In this document: positions 32,112-41,507 of the stretch, in pieces | Layout: every line of letters begins with the position of its first letter | Numbering within the stretch: position 1 is the first letter of the stretch | From: Clavibacter michiganensis subsp. tessellarius | GTDB lineage: Bacteria; Actinomycetota; Actinomycetes; Actinomycetales; Microbacteriaceae | Direction: 5' to 3' | NCBI RefSeq assembly: GCF_021922985.1 | Contig: NZ_CP040788.1 | Span: 2,604,001-2,668,000 of the forward strand | DNA: 64,000 bases | Made by a program: the position numbers and the translations under genes | Notes under the pieces: generated by a model | Database searches by the model: none | Told to the model about the DNA's origin: nothing | The model's input: the letters and a program-made list of their open reading frames with translations, nothing else

Positions 32112-32677
32112 TGCACGCCCTCGATCGCGCAGCACTGGTGGAGGCGCTGTCCGAGCTGATCGCCGTGCTGCGCCTCCGCGGCGTCACCGGTCGCATGCAG
32201 GTGTTCGGGGGCGCGGCGCTCGCGCTGTGCCACTTCGACCGCGGGACGACGGTCGACATCGACGCGCGTCTGCGTTTCGATTCCGATGTCCGGGAGTCCG
32301 TCGCGCGCATCGGCGACGAGCGCGGTTGGGGATCGGACTGGCTGAACGACGACGGGGCGTTCTTCATCCCGGCGTACGGCCGGGACGTGGAGTGGATCGA
32401 GGTGTTCGAGGGTGACGGCCTGGTCGTCGAGATCGCGTCTGCCGAGGCTCTGCTCGCGATGAAGCTCCGCGCGGCACGGCCGGGGCGGGACGGACGCGAC
32501 ATCTCCCGCCTCATGGTCATCTGCGGGGTCTCGTCGGTCTCCGAACTGGACGACGTGCACGAGGCCTACTACCCGGGAGACGGCCTCTCGCCTCAGGCGG
32601 TGAGGCTCGTCGAGAGGATCATCGACGTCGGACTGCCCGAACGTCCCGAGACCCCGACCCCGCCGATCATCGGGTGA
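32111..32677 (+). CDS. DUF6036/AbiEii-like nucleotidyltransferase, probable toxin
   Basis: A 188-residue protein of the nucleotidyltransferase fold. Conserved elements are V-F-G-G-A-A-L-A-L (residues 32-40) followed by D49-x-D51, the metal-binding aspartate pair, then a W-I-E-V-F-E-G strand, and L-L-A-M-K-L-R-A-A-R-x-G-R-D-G-R-D, a signature of DUF6036/AbiEii-like toxins. AbiEii-type enzymes block tRNA or other targets by nucleotidyl transfer. The partner HTH gene overlaps it by one base (an in-frame GTG 3 bases earlier is an alternative start). Function as a toxin is inferred from fold and layout, not shown. Confidence 0.65.
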   Translation: MHALDRAALVEALSELIAVLRLRGVTGRMQVFGGAALALCHFDRGTTVDIDARLRFDSDVRESVARIGDERGWGSDWLNDDGAFFIPAYGRDVEWIEVFEGDGLVVEIASAEALLAMKLRAARPGRDGRDISRLMVICGVSSVSELDDVHEAYYPGDGLSPQAVRLVERIIDVGLPERPETPTPPIIG

Positions 32678-32770
32678 GGGCAGAAGCCCGGTCCACCCCT
32701 GGCGCGCCGCCGTCGCGGGGCCGTACCCTGGCGTCCCACACCCGAGGAAACACGAGCGGACGAGGACCCG

Positions 32771-34159
32771 ATGAGCGACCCGGCAGCGCACGCCGACCTG
32801 CCCGAGACGCCCGCGATGAGCGCGGCCGACCAGGCCGTCGTCGCCGCGCGCTGGAAGCGCAACGCGACCCTCTTCCTCAGCGGCCAGACCGTCTCGCTGT
32901 TCGGCTCGATGCTCGTCCAGTACGCGGTCATGTGGTACGTCACCTTCGAGACCCGCTCGGGCCTCGCGGTCGCGCTCTACGCGGTCTGCGCGTTCCTTCC
33001 GCAGGGCATCGTCTCGATCTTCGGCGGCACGCTCGCCGACCGCATGAACCGGCGCGTGCTCGTCATCGTCTCCGACAGCAGCATCGCCGTGGTCACGCTC
33101 GCGCTCGCCCTGCTCATGATGAACGGCGTCACCGACCTCTGGATCATCCTGCTCGCGGTCGCCGTGCGCTCCGTCGGCGCCGGGTTCCAGACGCCCGCGG
33201 TGCAGGCGATGATCCCGCAGATCGTGCCGCCCGAGCAGCTGCTGCGGGTGAATGGGATCTTCGGCACCATCCAGTCGGCGATGGCGCTGCTGGCGCCGGC
33301 CGCCGCGGGCGCGATCTTCGCCGCCTACGGCCTCGTGCCGCTGTTCTTCGTCGACGCGATCACGGCCGCCATCGGCATCGCGTTCCTCGTGTCGGTGGCC
33401 GTGCCGACGCTCGCGTCCATCGCGGACAAGACGTCGAGCTACCGCGAGGACCTCGTCGAGGGGATCCGGTACATCGGCGGCAACCCGGTCGTGCGTTGGC
33501 TGCTCGTGGTCTTCGCGATCATCTTCCTGCTCACCGTGGCGCCGTCCTTCATCACGCCGCTGCTGGTGGCCCGCACCTACGGCACCGAGGTCTGGATGGT
33601 GACGGTGCTCGAGGTCGCGTTCAGCGTCGGCATGCTCGGCGGCGGCGCGCTCGTGTCGACGCTGTTCGCGAAGTCCGACCGCATGACCCTGATCCTCGTG
33701 AGCTGCTTCGGCTTCGCGATCTTCACCGCGGGCCTCGGCCTCAGCCCGAACCTCTGGGTGTTCTACGGCTTCATGTTCGCGATCGGCCTGTTCGTGCCGC
33801 TGTTCTCGGCGCCGTTCATGACGCTCGTGCAGGAGACCGTCGCGCCCGAGATGCACGGCCGCGTCTTCAGCTACGTCGGCATCGTCATGGCGCTCGCGAC
33901 CCCGATCGGCGCGGTCGCGTTCGGCCCGCTCGCCGACGTCTTCAGCGTGCAGGAGCTCCTCGTGGCCGCGGGGATCATCACGGTCGTAGTGATCTCGGTC
34001 GCCATCTCGCTCCCCTCGGGCCGCGCGGCGATCCGCATCGCCCGCGAGAAGAAGGCGGAGGCGGATGCGGTGGATGCGGACGCCGCCGCCACCGCGGTCC
34101 CGGACGCCGACGCCGCGCCGACCGCGGTCGACCGGGCCCGCTCGGCCCCCGGCTCCTGA
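32771..34159 (+). CDS. MFS transporter, exporter-like (MFS_3 type)
   Basis: A 462-residue membrane protein with twelve predicted helices. Motif A of MFS is seen as G-G-T-L-A-D-R-M-N-R-R between helices 2 and 3, and S-L-F-G-S opens helix 1. The type resembles enterobactin and macrolide exporters. A charged Asp/Ala-rich tail of about 35 residues ends the protein. It lies 93 bp after the HTH/nucleotidyltransferase pair with its own weak ribosome binding site, so it is probably a separate unit. The substrate is unknown. Confidence 0.88.
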   Translation: MSDPAAHADLPETPAMSAADQAVVAARWKRNATLFLSGQTVSLFGSMLVQYAVMWYVTFETRSGLAVALYAVCAFLPQGIVSIFGGTLADRMNRRVLVIVSDSSIAVVTLALALLMMNGVTDLWIILLAVAVRSVGAGFQTPAVQAMIPQIVPPEQLLRVNGIFGTIQSAMALLAPAAAGAIFAAYGLVPLFFVDAITAAIGIAFLVSVAVPTLASIADKTSSYREDLVEGIRYIGGNPVVRWLLVVFAIIFLLTVAPSFITPLLVARTYGTEVWMVTVLEVAFSVGMLGGGALVSTLFAKSDRMTLILVSCFGFAIFTAGLGLSPNLWVFYGFMFAIGLFVPLFSAPFMTLVQETVAPEMHGRVFSYVGIVMALATPIGAVAFGPLADVFSVQELLVAAGIITVVVISVAISLPSGRAAIRIAREKKAEADAVDADAAATAVPDADAAPTAVDRARSAPGS

Positions 34160-34166
34160 TGAGCGG

Positions 34167-34532
34167 CTAGGGACCCGGCGTACTCGGTCCCCCTGCGCCG
34201 TCGCCGACGGGGCCGTCGCCGGGTCCCGCGCCCGGACCCTCGGACGCGCCCCGCTGCGCCGACGGCCGACGCAGGCGGCGGAGGCTCCACGCCGCGAAGC
34301 CGACGAGGACGAGCCCGATCCACACCGGCCGCAGCACGTCCGGCAGGAAGAACACGACGACCGTCGCCGGGATCACCGCGAAGAACCTGACGAGGAACGC
34401 CTCGTTGGAGCGCTCCCGCATCTCGAGGGCCGCGCCCTGCGGCGCCCGCGACCACCACGGGACCCGCGCCTGGTCGCCGTCGTCGGTCGTCGCGTCGTGC
34501 TCGTCCGGCGTCCCGCGCCCGTCGTCTGCCAT
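34167..34532 (-). CDS. Small membrane protein, unknown function
   Basis: A 121-residue protein I do not recognise. A hydrophilic N-terminal half is followed by two hydrophobic segments around residues 50-80 (F-L-V-R-F-F-A-V-I-P-A-T-V-V-V-F-F-L and V-W-I-G-L-V-L-V-G-F) and a Gly/Pro-rich tail. The start at 34532 (M-A-D-D-G) is preferred to 34568, which would overlap the LacI gene. It lies 33 bp downstream of that regulator on the same strand and may be co-transcribed. Confidence 0.55.
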   Translation of the reverse strand: MADDGRGTPDEHDATTDDGDQARVPWWSRAPQGAALEMRERSNEAFLVRFFAVIPATVVVFFLPDVLRPVWIGLVLVGFAAWSLRRLRRPSAQRGASEGPGAGPGDGPVGDGAGGPSTPGP

Positions 34533-34564
34533 GCCCCGAGCCTGCCAGCCGCGGGGCGAGGCGT

Positions 34565-35575
34565 TCACCGCCGGCGCGGCGGCGGGGGCGCCGTGGTGGC
34601 GCGGCGCACGAGGCGGGTGGGCAGCTGGATCCGCATGGCGTCCGGCTCCTGCCCCGCCATCAGGGACATGAGCAGGTCCACCGCGGTGGTGCCGAGGCGC
34701 TGCATCGGCTGGCGGATCGTCGTGAGCGACGGCGTCATCTGCGACGCCTCCGGGATGTCGTCGAAGCCGATGACGGAGAGGTCCTCGGGCACGCGGATCC
34801 CGAGCTCGGCCGCCACCTGCAGGATCCCGATGCCGGAGAGGTCGTTGGCCGCGAAGATCGCCGTGGGCCGGTCGGGCAAGGACAGCAGCGCGCGCGCCGG
34901 CTCCCGCGCGGCCGCCGTGAGGAAGAGGCCCGCGCGCACGAGCGCCGGGTCGAACGCGATGCCCGCGTCCTGCAGCGCCCGCCGGTAGCCGGCCTCGCGG
35001 AGGCTGGCCGAGCGGAGGTCGGGGCGGCCCGCGAGGAACCCGATCCGCCGGTGCCCGAGCTCGAGCAGGTGCCGCGTGGCCTGGAGCGCGCCGCCGAGGC
35101 TGTCGGACTCGACGGTCGGCAGGTCGGCGGGCCCGGTGTGCGGGTCGATGGAGACGACGGGGATCTCGGTCGAGGCCGTCACCACGGTGGGCGTGACCAT
35201 GATCGCGCCGTCGATGAGGGTGCCGCTCAGCCGGCTGAGCGACCGGCGCTCCCAGCCCGTGTTGTCCACCTGACGGGATCCGCTGTAGGCCAGCAGGTCG
35301 TAGCGCGACTCCCGGAGGGCCGCGCCCACGCCCTTGAGGATCTCGGCGCTGAACGGCTCGAAGCCGGCCACGAGCACGCCGATCACGCCGGTGCGGTGGG
35401 AGCGCATGCTGCTCGCGACGAGGCTCGACTCGTAGCCGAGCCGCTCGACGACCTCCATCACGCGGCGGGAGGTCTCGACCGAGATCCCGTAGCGGCCGTT
35501 CACGGCCTTGGAGACGGTGGACACCGAGACGCCGGCGGCAGCGGCGACGTCGTGGATGGTGGCACGGCGGGTCAT
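34565..35575 (-). CDS. LacI family transcriptional regulator (xylobiose-type locus)
   Basis: A 336-residue repressor. The HTH (I-H-D-V-A-A-A-A-G-V-S-V-S-T-V-S-K-A-V-N-G, residues 7-27) is canonical. The sensor domain has H-R-R-I-G-F-L-A-G-R-P and D-L-S-V-I-G-F-D-D. It is divergent from a binding-protein-dependent importer with a GH3 beta-xylosidase and most likely represses it, in the manner of Streptomyces BxlR. The overlapping palindromes TTTCGAAA and AAACGTTT in the gap are the likely operator. The -10 TAGGGT ends 7 bases before its ATG, so its own mRNA should be leaderless. Confidence 0.9.
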   Translation of the reverse strand: MTRRATIHDVAAAAGVSVSTVSKAVNGRYGISVETSRRVMEVVERLGYESSLVASSMRSHRTGVIGVLVAGFEPFSAEILKGVGAALRESRYDLLAYSGSRQVDNTGWERRSLSRLSGTLIDGAIMVTPTVVTASTEIPVVSIDPHTGPADLPTVESDSLGGALQATRHLLELGHRRIGFLAGRPDLRSASLREAGYRRALQDAGIAFDPALVRAGLFLTAAAREPARALLSLPDRPTAIFAANDLSGIGILQVAAELGIRVPEDLSVIGFDDIPEASQMTPSLTTIRQPMQRLGTTAVDLLMSLMAGQEPDAMRIQLPTRLVRRATTAPPPPRRR

Positions 35576-35582
35576 GGAGTGG

Positions 35583-35618
35583 ACCCTACGCCCGAGGAAA
35601 AGGATTTCGAAAACGTTT
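35583..35618. promoter_or_regulatory. Operator and promoter region of the xylobiose-type locus
   Basis: TTTCGAAA (35605-35612) and AAACGTTT (35611-35618) are perfect palindromes sharing two bases, in the most AT-rich patch nearby. For the minus-strand LacI gene, TTCGAA acts as a -35 (35611 to 35606) 17 bp from the -10 TAGGGT (35588 to 35583). The repressor would cover its own -35. Confidence 0.6.
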
Positions 35619-35799
35619 GACGAGGATCCGCGCACGACCGAGACTTGCCGGACCGGCCCCCGTCACGACGGAGCGACGACGCGATGACGCGACAGAGGGC
35701 CGGAGGAGCCGCACCACCACAGCACCCGGCGCGCGGCTCGTGCACGTCACCCCCCGACACCCGCCAGGGTGCGCTCAATGAAGAGACAGGTAGAACGAC

Positions 35800-37089
35800 A
35801 TGAAGGCACGGAAGATCCTCACCGGATCCGCGGCCCTGCTCGTGGGGGCCCTCGCCCTCACCGGCTGCAGCGGCGGCTCGGGCGGCAGCGACGACGGCGG
35901 CCCCGTCGAGATGACGCTGTGGCAGAACTCCACCACCGGACCCGGCAAGGCGTTCTGGGAGAAGACCACGGCCGACTTCAACGCCGCCCACCCCGGCGTC
36001 ACGGTCACGGCCACGTCGATCCAGAACGAGGACCTCGACGGCAAGCTCCAGACGGCGCTCAACTCGGGCGACGCCCCCGACCTCTTCCTGCAGCGCGGTG
36101 GCGGCAAGCTCGCCGCCATGGTCGCCGCGGGCCAGATCATGGACATCACGGACGGCATCTCCGACGAGGCGAAGGCCGACATCTCGAAGGGCTCCTTCGA
36201 CGCGAACACGATCGACGGCAAGGCCTACGCGATGCCCGTCGCCGTGCTCCCCAGCGGCATCTTCTACAGCCAGGACCTCTTCACCGCCGCGGGCATCACC
36301 GAGACGCCGAAGACGATGGACGAGCTCGACGCCGCCGTCGACAAGCTGAAGGCCTCGGGCGTCGCGCCCATCGCCCTCGGCGGCAAGGACGCCTGGCCCG
36401 CCGCGCACTGGTACTTCAACTTCGCGCTCCGCGAGTGCAGCTCCGACACGCTCGAGAAGGCCGCGAAGGACAAGGACTTCAGCGACGACTGCTGGATCAA
36501 GGCCGGCGAGGACCTCAAGGACCTCACGGGCACGGAGCCCTTCAACGAGGGCTTCCTCACCACCGCGGCGCAGCAGGGCGCCGGCAGCTCGGCCGGCCTC
36601 ATCGCCAACCACCAGGCCGGCATGGAGCTCATGGGCGCCTGGGACCCGGGAGTCATCGCGGGCCTGACCCCCGACCAGAAGCCGCTGGCGGACCTCTCCT
36701 GGTTCCCCTTCCCCGAGATCTCGGGCGGCAAGGGCGAGGCCGGCTCCATCATGGGCGGCATCGACGGCTACTCCTGCTCCGCGCAGGCGCCGAAGGAGTG
36801 CGTCGACTTCCTCAACTACATCGCGACCCCCGAGGTGCAGAAGGAGTACTACGTCGCCTTCAACGCCCCGCCGGTGAACACGAAGTCGCAGGAGGCGGTC
36901 ACCGAGCCGTACCTGCAGGAGATCCTGAAGGCGTACAACGACGCGCCCTACGTCTCCCAGTGGCTCGACACGGTCTACGGCCTGAACGTCGGCAACGCGA
37001 TGAACGTCGGCGTGGTCGACCTCATGGCGGGCGACGGCAGCCCGGAGAAGCTCATCCAGACCGTCGGCGACGCGGCCAAGAAGGCCTAG
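35800..37089 (+). CDS. Sugar ABC transporter substrate-binding lipoprotein, xylobiose/BxlE-like (third system)
   Basis: A 429-residue lipoprotein. The signal sequence ends L-T-G-C with Cys23, followed by a Gly/Ser linker. The mature part (L-W-Q-N-S-T-T-G-P-G, F-L-Q-R-G-G-G, V-L-P-S-G-I-F-Y) resembles the xylobiose and beta-glucoside receptors of Streptomyces. The mature region holds several cysteines (R-E-C-S, D-D-C-W, Y-S-C-S, K-E-C-V) that may form disulphides. It is the first gene of a four-gene operon ending in a GH3 enzyme. The ligand is inferred to be xylobiose or a similar beta-linked disaccharide. Confidence 0.88.
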   Translation: MKARKILTGSAALLVGALALTGCSGGSGGSDDGGPVEMTLWQNSTTGPGKAFWEKTTADFNAAHPGVTVTATSIQNEDLDGKLQTALNSGDAPDLFLQRGGGKLAAMVAAGQIMDITDGISDEAKADISKGSFDANTIDGKAYAMPVAVLPSGIFYSQDLFTAAGITETPKTMDELDAAVDKLKASGVAPIALGGKDAWPAAHWYFNFALRECSSDTLEKAAKDKDFSDDCWIKAGEDLKDLTGTEPFNEGFLTTAAQQGAGSSAGLIANHQAGMELMGAWDPGVIAGLTPDQKPLADLSWFPFPEISGGKGEAGSIMGGIDGYSCSAQAPKECVDFLNYIATPEVQKEYYVAFNAPPVNTKSQEAVTEPYLQEILKAYNDAPYVSQWLDTVYGLNVGNAMNVGVVDLMAGDGSPEKLIQTVGDAAKKA

Positions 37090-37099
37090 GCGACCCGAC

Positions 37100-38128
37100 A
37101 TGGCACTCCGCGAGAGCTCGCTCGACGAGCAGCGTCCCGCGGCTGATCCTGCACACCCCGAGGGCGGCGTCGTGACGACGCCGCCCTCGGCGGTGCGGGG
37201 TCGACGCCGCGGCCTGGGTTGGTCCGGGCGCCTCGAGGTCCTGATCCTCGTGGGCCCGGCCCTCCTCTTCTTCGTGGGCTTCGTCATCTACCCCGTGGTG
37301 ATGGCGGCCTACTACGGCTTCTTCAGCTGGCAGGGCTTCGGCCCGCCCACGATCTTCGTGGGCTTCCGGAACTACGTCACGATCCTCCAGGACCCCACGT
37401 TCCACGAGGCGCTGATGCACAACGCGGTCATCGTGATCCTGTCGCTCGTGCTCCAGGGCCCGGTCGCGATCCTCGTGGCGCTCCTGCTCAACAGGAAGCT
37501 GCGCGGACAGTCGATCATCCGCGTGCTGATCTTCGTGCCGTACGTGATCTCCGAGGTCGTCGTCGGCACCGGCTGGAGCCTCATGCTCCAGGGCTCCGGC
37601 GCGCTCAACGGCTTCCTCGCGAACATCGGCCTGGCGGACCTCCAGCAGGACTGGCTGGCGAACCCGGACATCGCGATCTGGTCGCTCATGACGATCATCA
37701 CGTGGAAGTACATCGGCTTCGCGGTGATCCTCTTCCTCGCCGGCCTCCAGGGCATCCCGGAGGAGCTCAGCGAGGCGGCCGCCATCGACGGCGCCTCCTA
37801 CTGGCAGATCCAGCGGCGCATCACGCTGCCGCTGCTCGCGCCGACGCTGCGCATCTGGGCGTTCCTGTCGATCATCGGCTCGCTGCAGCTGTTCGACCTC
37901 GTCTACATCATCTGGGGCCAGTACATCTCGGCCACCGCGGGCACCTCGACCATGGCCACGTACCTCGTGGCGAACGGACGCGGATCCGGCAACTACGGGT
38001 ACGGCAACGCCGTCGCCGTGGTGCTGTTCCTCATCTCCCTGGTCGTCGCGCTCGTCTACCAGCGGTTCGTGCTCAACCGCGACACCGCCGGCGCCCTCAC
38101 GGGCGCAGGAAGGAAGGCGAGGAAGTGA
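37100..38128 (+). CDS. Sugar ABC transporter permease, MalF-like (third system)
   Basis: A 342-residue membrane protein. After a hydrophilic tail of about 45 residues come six helices and the EAA loop (E-A-A-A-I-D-G-A-S-Y-W-Q-I-Q). It starts 10 bp after the receptor gene. Its stop overlaps the next start by 4 bases (GTGA). It corresponds in position to BxlF of xylobiose importers. The ATPase subunit is not encoded here. Confidence 0.9.
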   Translation: MALRESSLDEQRPAADPAHPEGGVVTTPPSAVRGRRRGLGWSGRLEVLILVGPALLFFVGFVIYPVVMAAYYGFFSWQGFGPPTIFVGFRNYVTILQDPTFHEALMHNAVIVILSLVLQGPVAILVALLLNRKLRGQSIIRVLIFVPYVISEVVVGTGWSLMLQGSGALNGFLANIGLADLQQDWLANPDIAIWSLMTIITWKYIGFAVILFLAGLQGIPEELSEAAAIDGASYWQIQRRITLPLLAPTLRIWAFLSIIGSLQLFDLVYIIWGQYISATAGTSTMATYLVANGRGSGNYGYGNAVAVVLFLISLVVALVYQRFVLNRDTAGALTGAGRKARK

Positions 38129-39030
38129 CCGTCGCCACCGCCGCTCCGCGCAACGCGGACCTGGATCCCACCTACTCGGCGAAGACGCCGAGGCCCAAGC
38201 GGGCCAAGACGCCCGGGCAGGGCAACAACCCCATCCCGTACCTCGTCGCGGTCGTGCTCATCGCCCTGATGCTGACGCCGGTGGCGTACATCATCCTCGG
38301 CGGGTTCCGCACGAACGCGCAGATCACGACCGACCCGGCGGGCTTCCCGGCGCCGTTCCAGATCCAGAACTACCTCGACGTCCTCACGGGCTCGATGTTC
38401 TGGCGCCAGGTGGGCAACTCGCTCATCGCGGCCGTGGGCACCACGGTCGGCGCGGTCGTGCTCGGCCTCATGGCGAGCTACGTGCTGGCGCGGTACACGT
38501 TCTTCGGCCGGGGAGCGCTCTACGCGATCTTCGCGTCGGGGCTCATGTTCCCCATCACGGTGGCCATCACGCCGCTGTACATCGTGATCCGCTCGCTCGG
38601 GCTCACGAACTCGCTGCCGGGGATCATCCTCCCGCAGATCGCATTCGCGCTCCCGACGACGATCATCATCCTGGTGCCGTTCCTGCGGGCCATCCCGGAC
38701 GAGATCCAGGAGGCCGCGTTCATCGACGGGTGCAGCCGCCTCGGGTTCTTCTTCCGCATGGTCGTGCGGCTGTCGATGCCGGGCGTGATCACGGTCGGCA
38801 TCCTCGCGTTCATCGGCAGCTGGAACAGCTACCTGCTGCCGCTGTTCATCCTCAGCGACGCGTCGGCGTACACGCTGCCGCTCGGCGTGCAGTCGTTCTC
38901 GTCGCAGTACTCGGTCGACACGGCCAAGGTGCTGGCGTTCACGTCGCTGTCGATGATCCCGGCGCTCATCTTCTTCTCCATCTTCGAGCGCCGCATCGTC
39001 GGCGGCCTCACGGGCGCGGTGAAGGGGTGA
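38125..39030 (+). CDS. Sugar ABC transporter permease, MalG-like (third system)
   Basis: A 301-residue membrane protein with six helices and an EAA motif (E-A-A-F-I-D-G-C-S-R-L-G-F-F) in which a cysteine replaces the usual Ala/Ser. The GTG start at 38125 has an AGGAAGGCGAGGA ribosome binding site and overlaps the upstream permease stop. Its own stop overlaps the GH3 start (GTGA), so transport and hydrolysis genes are tightly coupled. It corresponds to BxlG. Confidence 0.9.
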   Translation: MTVATAAPRNADLDPTYSAKTPRPKRAKTPGQGNNPIPYLVAVVLIALMLTPVAYIILGGFRTNAQITTDPAGFPAPFQIQNYLDVLTGSMFWRQVGNSLIAAVGTTVGAVVLGLMASYVLARYTFFGRGALYAIFASGLMFPITVAITPLYIVIRSLGLTNSLPGIILPQIAFALPTTIIILVPFLRAIPDEIQEAAFIDGCSRLGFFFRMVVRLSMPGVITVGILAFIGSWNSYLLPLFILSDASAYTLPLGVQSFSSQYSVDTAKVLAFTSLSMIPALIFFSIFERRIVGGLTGAVKG

Positions 39031-41417
39031 CCGGGGCGGAGACGCCCCCGGGCGCCGTCGCGCTGCCCGAGGTGTCGGACCGCGTGCGCGAGCTGCACGC
39101 GCGCATGACCCTCGAGGAGAAGCTCGCGCAGATCGTCGGCTACTGGGTCGACCAGGGCGGCGAGGTCGTCGCGCCCATGCAGGGCGAGATGGCCACGACC
39201 GGCCGCTACGAGGAGGCGACCGAGCACGGCCTCGGGCACCTCACCCGCGTGTACGGCACGCGGCCGGTGGATCCGGTCGAGCGCGCGTCGTGGCTGTGGG
39301 CCGAGCAGAGGCGGCTGCGGACGGAGACGCGGCTCGGGATCCCGGCGCTCGTGCACGAGGAGTGCCTCACCGGGCTCGCCGCGTGGCAGGCCGCGACCTT
39401 CCCCACGCCGCTCGCGTGGGGCGCGTCCTTCGACCCGGGCCTCGTGGAGGAGATGGCCGCGCTCATCGGCGGGTCGATGAAGGAGCTCGGCGTGCACCAG
39501 GGCCTCGCGCCCGTGCTCGACGTGATCCGCGACGCCCGCTGGGGCCGCGTCGACGAGTGCATCGCCGAGGACCCGTACGTGGTCGGCACCATCGGCACGG
39601 CGTACGTCCGCGGGCTCCAGTCCGCCGGGATCCACGCGACGCTCAAGCACTTCGTCGGCTACTCGGTCTCGCAGTCGGGACGCAACCACGCGCCCGCGCA
39701 CGTGGGCCCGCGCTTCGTGGAGGACGTGCTGCTGCCGCCCTTCGAGATGGCGGTGCTCGACGGCGGCGTGCGCTCGGTGATGAACTCGTACGCGGAGATC
39801 GACGGCGCCCCCGTCGGCGCCACGACGGAGTACCTCACGGACGTGCTCCGCGGCCGCTGGGGGTTCGACGGCGTCGTGGTCTCGGACTACTTCTCCGTCG
39901 CGTTCCTCCAGGTGATGCACGCCGTCGCGGGCGACCGCGGCGAGGCGGCGGCGCTGGCCCTCGAGGCCGGCATCGACGTGGAGCTGCCCACCGGCGACGC
40001 GTACCTCGCGCCGCTGGCGGAGCGGATCCGCGCCGGGCTCGCCGACGAGTCGCTCGTCGACCGCGCGGTGCTCCGCGTGCTCGACGAGAAGGAGGAGCTG
40101 GGGCTGCTCGACGCGACCTTCGAGGATCCGCCCACCGAGATCGACCTCGACACCCCGGCCCACCGGGATGTCGCGCGCCGGCTCGCGGAGGAGTCCGTGG
40201 TGCTGCTCGCGAACGACGGCACGCTGCCGCTCGCCGGCGCGGACCGCACGGCGCCCGGCCAGGCAGTGCCCTCCCGGATAGCGCTCATCGGGCCGAACGC
40301 CGACAGCGCCGAGGCGCTCATGGGCTGCTACTCGTTCGCCAACCACGTGCTCGCGCACCACCCGGGCACGCCGCTCGGGTTCGCGATCCCGACCGTGGCC
40401 GAGGCGCTCCGCGCGGAGCTGCCCGACAGCGAGCTCGTGCTCGCGCACGGCGCCGACGTCGAGGGCGACGACCGCTCCGGCTTCGACGCCGCGGTCGAGG
40501 CAGCGCGCGGATCCGACCTCGCGGTCGTGGTCGTCGGCGACCGGGCGGGCCTGTTCGGGCGCGGCACGGTCGGCGAGGGCAACGACGTCGAGAGCCTCGA
40601 GCTGCCCGGCGTGCAGCGCGAGCTGGTCGAGGCCGTGCGCGCCACCGGGACCCCCGTGGTCGTGGTGCTGCTGACCGGCCGGCCGTACGCGGTGGCGTGG
40701 GCTCTCGAGGGGGACTCCGCTCCGGCGGCCGTGCTGCAGGCGTTCTTCCCGGGCGAGGAGGGCGGATCCGCGATCGCGGGCGTCCTCTCCGGCCGGGTGT
40801 CGCCGTCGGGCCGCCTGCCGGTGTCGCTCCCGCGCTCGGCGGGCGCGCAGCCGTTCTCGTACCTGCACCCGATCCTCGGGGGACCGAGCGAGGTGACGAG
40901 CGCGGATCCCACGCCCGTCCTCCCGTTCGGGCACGGCCTCTCGTACACGACGTTCGCGCGCAGCGACCTGTCCGTGGAGTCGGCCGAGGTCGCGGCGGGG
41001 GAGGCGTTCACCGCCACCGTCGAGGTGCGCAACACGGGCGACCGCGACGGCACCGACGTGGTGCAGCTGTACGCGCGCGACGTGCAGGGCAGCGTCACGC
41101 GGCCCGTCGCGCAGCTGCTCGGCTACCTGCGGCTGGACCTGGCCGCCGGCGAGTCCGCGCGCGTCACCTTCCGGGTGCCCACCACCCGCCTCGCCCTCAC
41201 CGACCTGCGGTACCGCCGCGTCGTCGAGCCGGGCGCGGTCGAGCTGTGGGTCGGGCCGTCGAGCGCGGTGAAGGAGACGGAGGCGGCGATCGAGATCACC
41301 GGATCCGCGCACCACGTCACCATCGCCGACGAGCGGTACGTGGGCACGTCGGTGGAGCGCGTCGGCGCGTCCGCGAGCGCGTCGGCCACGCCGGAGCGGG
41401 TGCTCGAGCCGAGCTGA
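39027..41417 (+). CDS. GH3 beta-xylosidase/beta-glucosidase
   Basis: A 796-residue cytoplasmic GH3 enzyme with the order N-domain barrel, alpha/beta sandwich and C-terminal fibronectin-III-like domain. The nucleophile Asp lies in V-V-V-S-D-Y-F-S at about residue 285. K-H-F-V-G-Y marks the substrate-binding Lys-His. The G-E-G-N-D-V-E-S region of the second domain is the likely acid/base loop. The end (L-P-F-G-H-G-L-S-Y-T, then F-R-V-P-T) is standard. Sequence context and the importer fit an exo-1,4-beta-xylosidase (BxlA-like), though glucosidase activity is possible. There is no signal peptide. It is the last gene of the operon, followed by a strong terminator. Confidence 0.9.
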   Translation: MTGAETPPGAVALPEVSDRVRELHARMTLEEKLAQIVGYWVDQGGEVVAPMQGEMATTGRYEEATEHGLGHLTRVYGTRPVDPVERASWLWAEQRRLRTETRLGIPALVHEECLTGLAAWQAATFPTPLAWGASFDPGLVEEMAALIGGSMKELGVHQGLAPVLDVIRDARWGRVDECIAEDPYVVGTIGTAYVRGLQSAGIHATLKHFVGYSVSQSGRNHAPAHVGPRFVEDVLLPPFEMAVLDGGVRSVMNSYAEIDGAPVGATTEYLTDVLRGRWGFDGVVVSDYFSVAFLQVMHAVAGDRGEAAALALEAGIDVELPTGDAYLAPLAERIRAGLADESLVDRAVLRVLDEKEELGLLDATFEDPPTEIDLDTPAHRDVARRLAEESVVLLANDGTLPLAGADRTAPGQAVPSRIALIGPNADSAEALMGCYSFANHVLAHHPGTPLGFAIPTVAEALRAELPDSELVLAHGADVEGDDRSGFDAAVEAARGSDLAVVVVGDRAGLFGRGTVGEGNDVESLELPGVQRELVEAVRATGTPVVVVLLTGRPYAVAWALEGDSAPAAVLQAFFPGEEGGSAIAGVLSGRVSPSGRLPVSLPRSAGAQPFSYLHPILGGPSEVTSADPTPVLPFGHGLSYTTFARSDLSVESAEVAAGEAFTATVEVRNTGDRDGTDVVQLYARDVQGSVTRPVAQLLGYLRLDLAAGESARVTFRVPTTRLALTDLRYRRVVEPGAVELWVGPSSAVKETEAAIEITGSAHHVTIADERYVGTSVERVGASASASATPERVLEPS

Positions 41418-41424
41418 TCCCCGT

Positions 41425-41477
41425 CGCCGGAGCCCCGGACGCCGCGCCCTCGACGCGCGGCGGCCGGGGCTCCGGCG
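41425..41477. terminator. Strong terminator after the GH3 operon
   Basis: A perfect 14-bp stem (41425-41438 with 41464-41477) encloses a 25-base loop that can itself fold through GCCGCG/CGCGGC. It serves both this operon and the convergent reductase gene. Confidence 0.85.
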
Positions 41478-41507
41478 TGCGCGGGCCGGGTGCGGGTGAC
41501 CCGCGGG

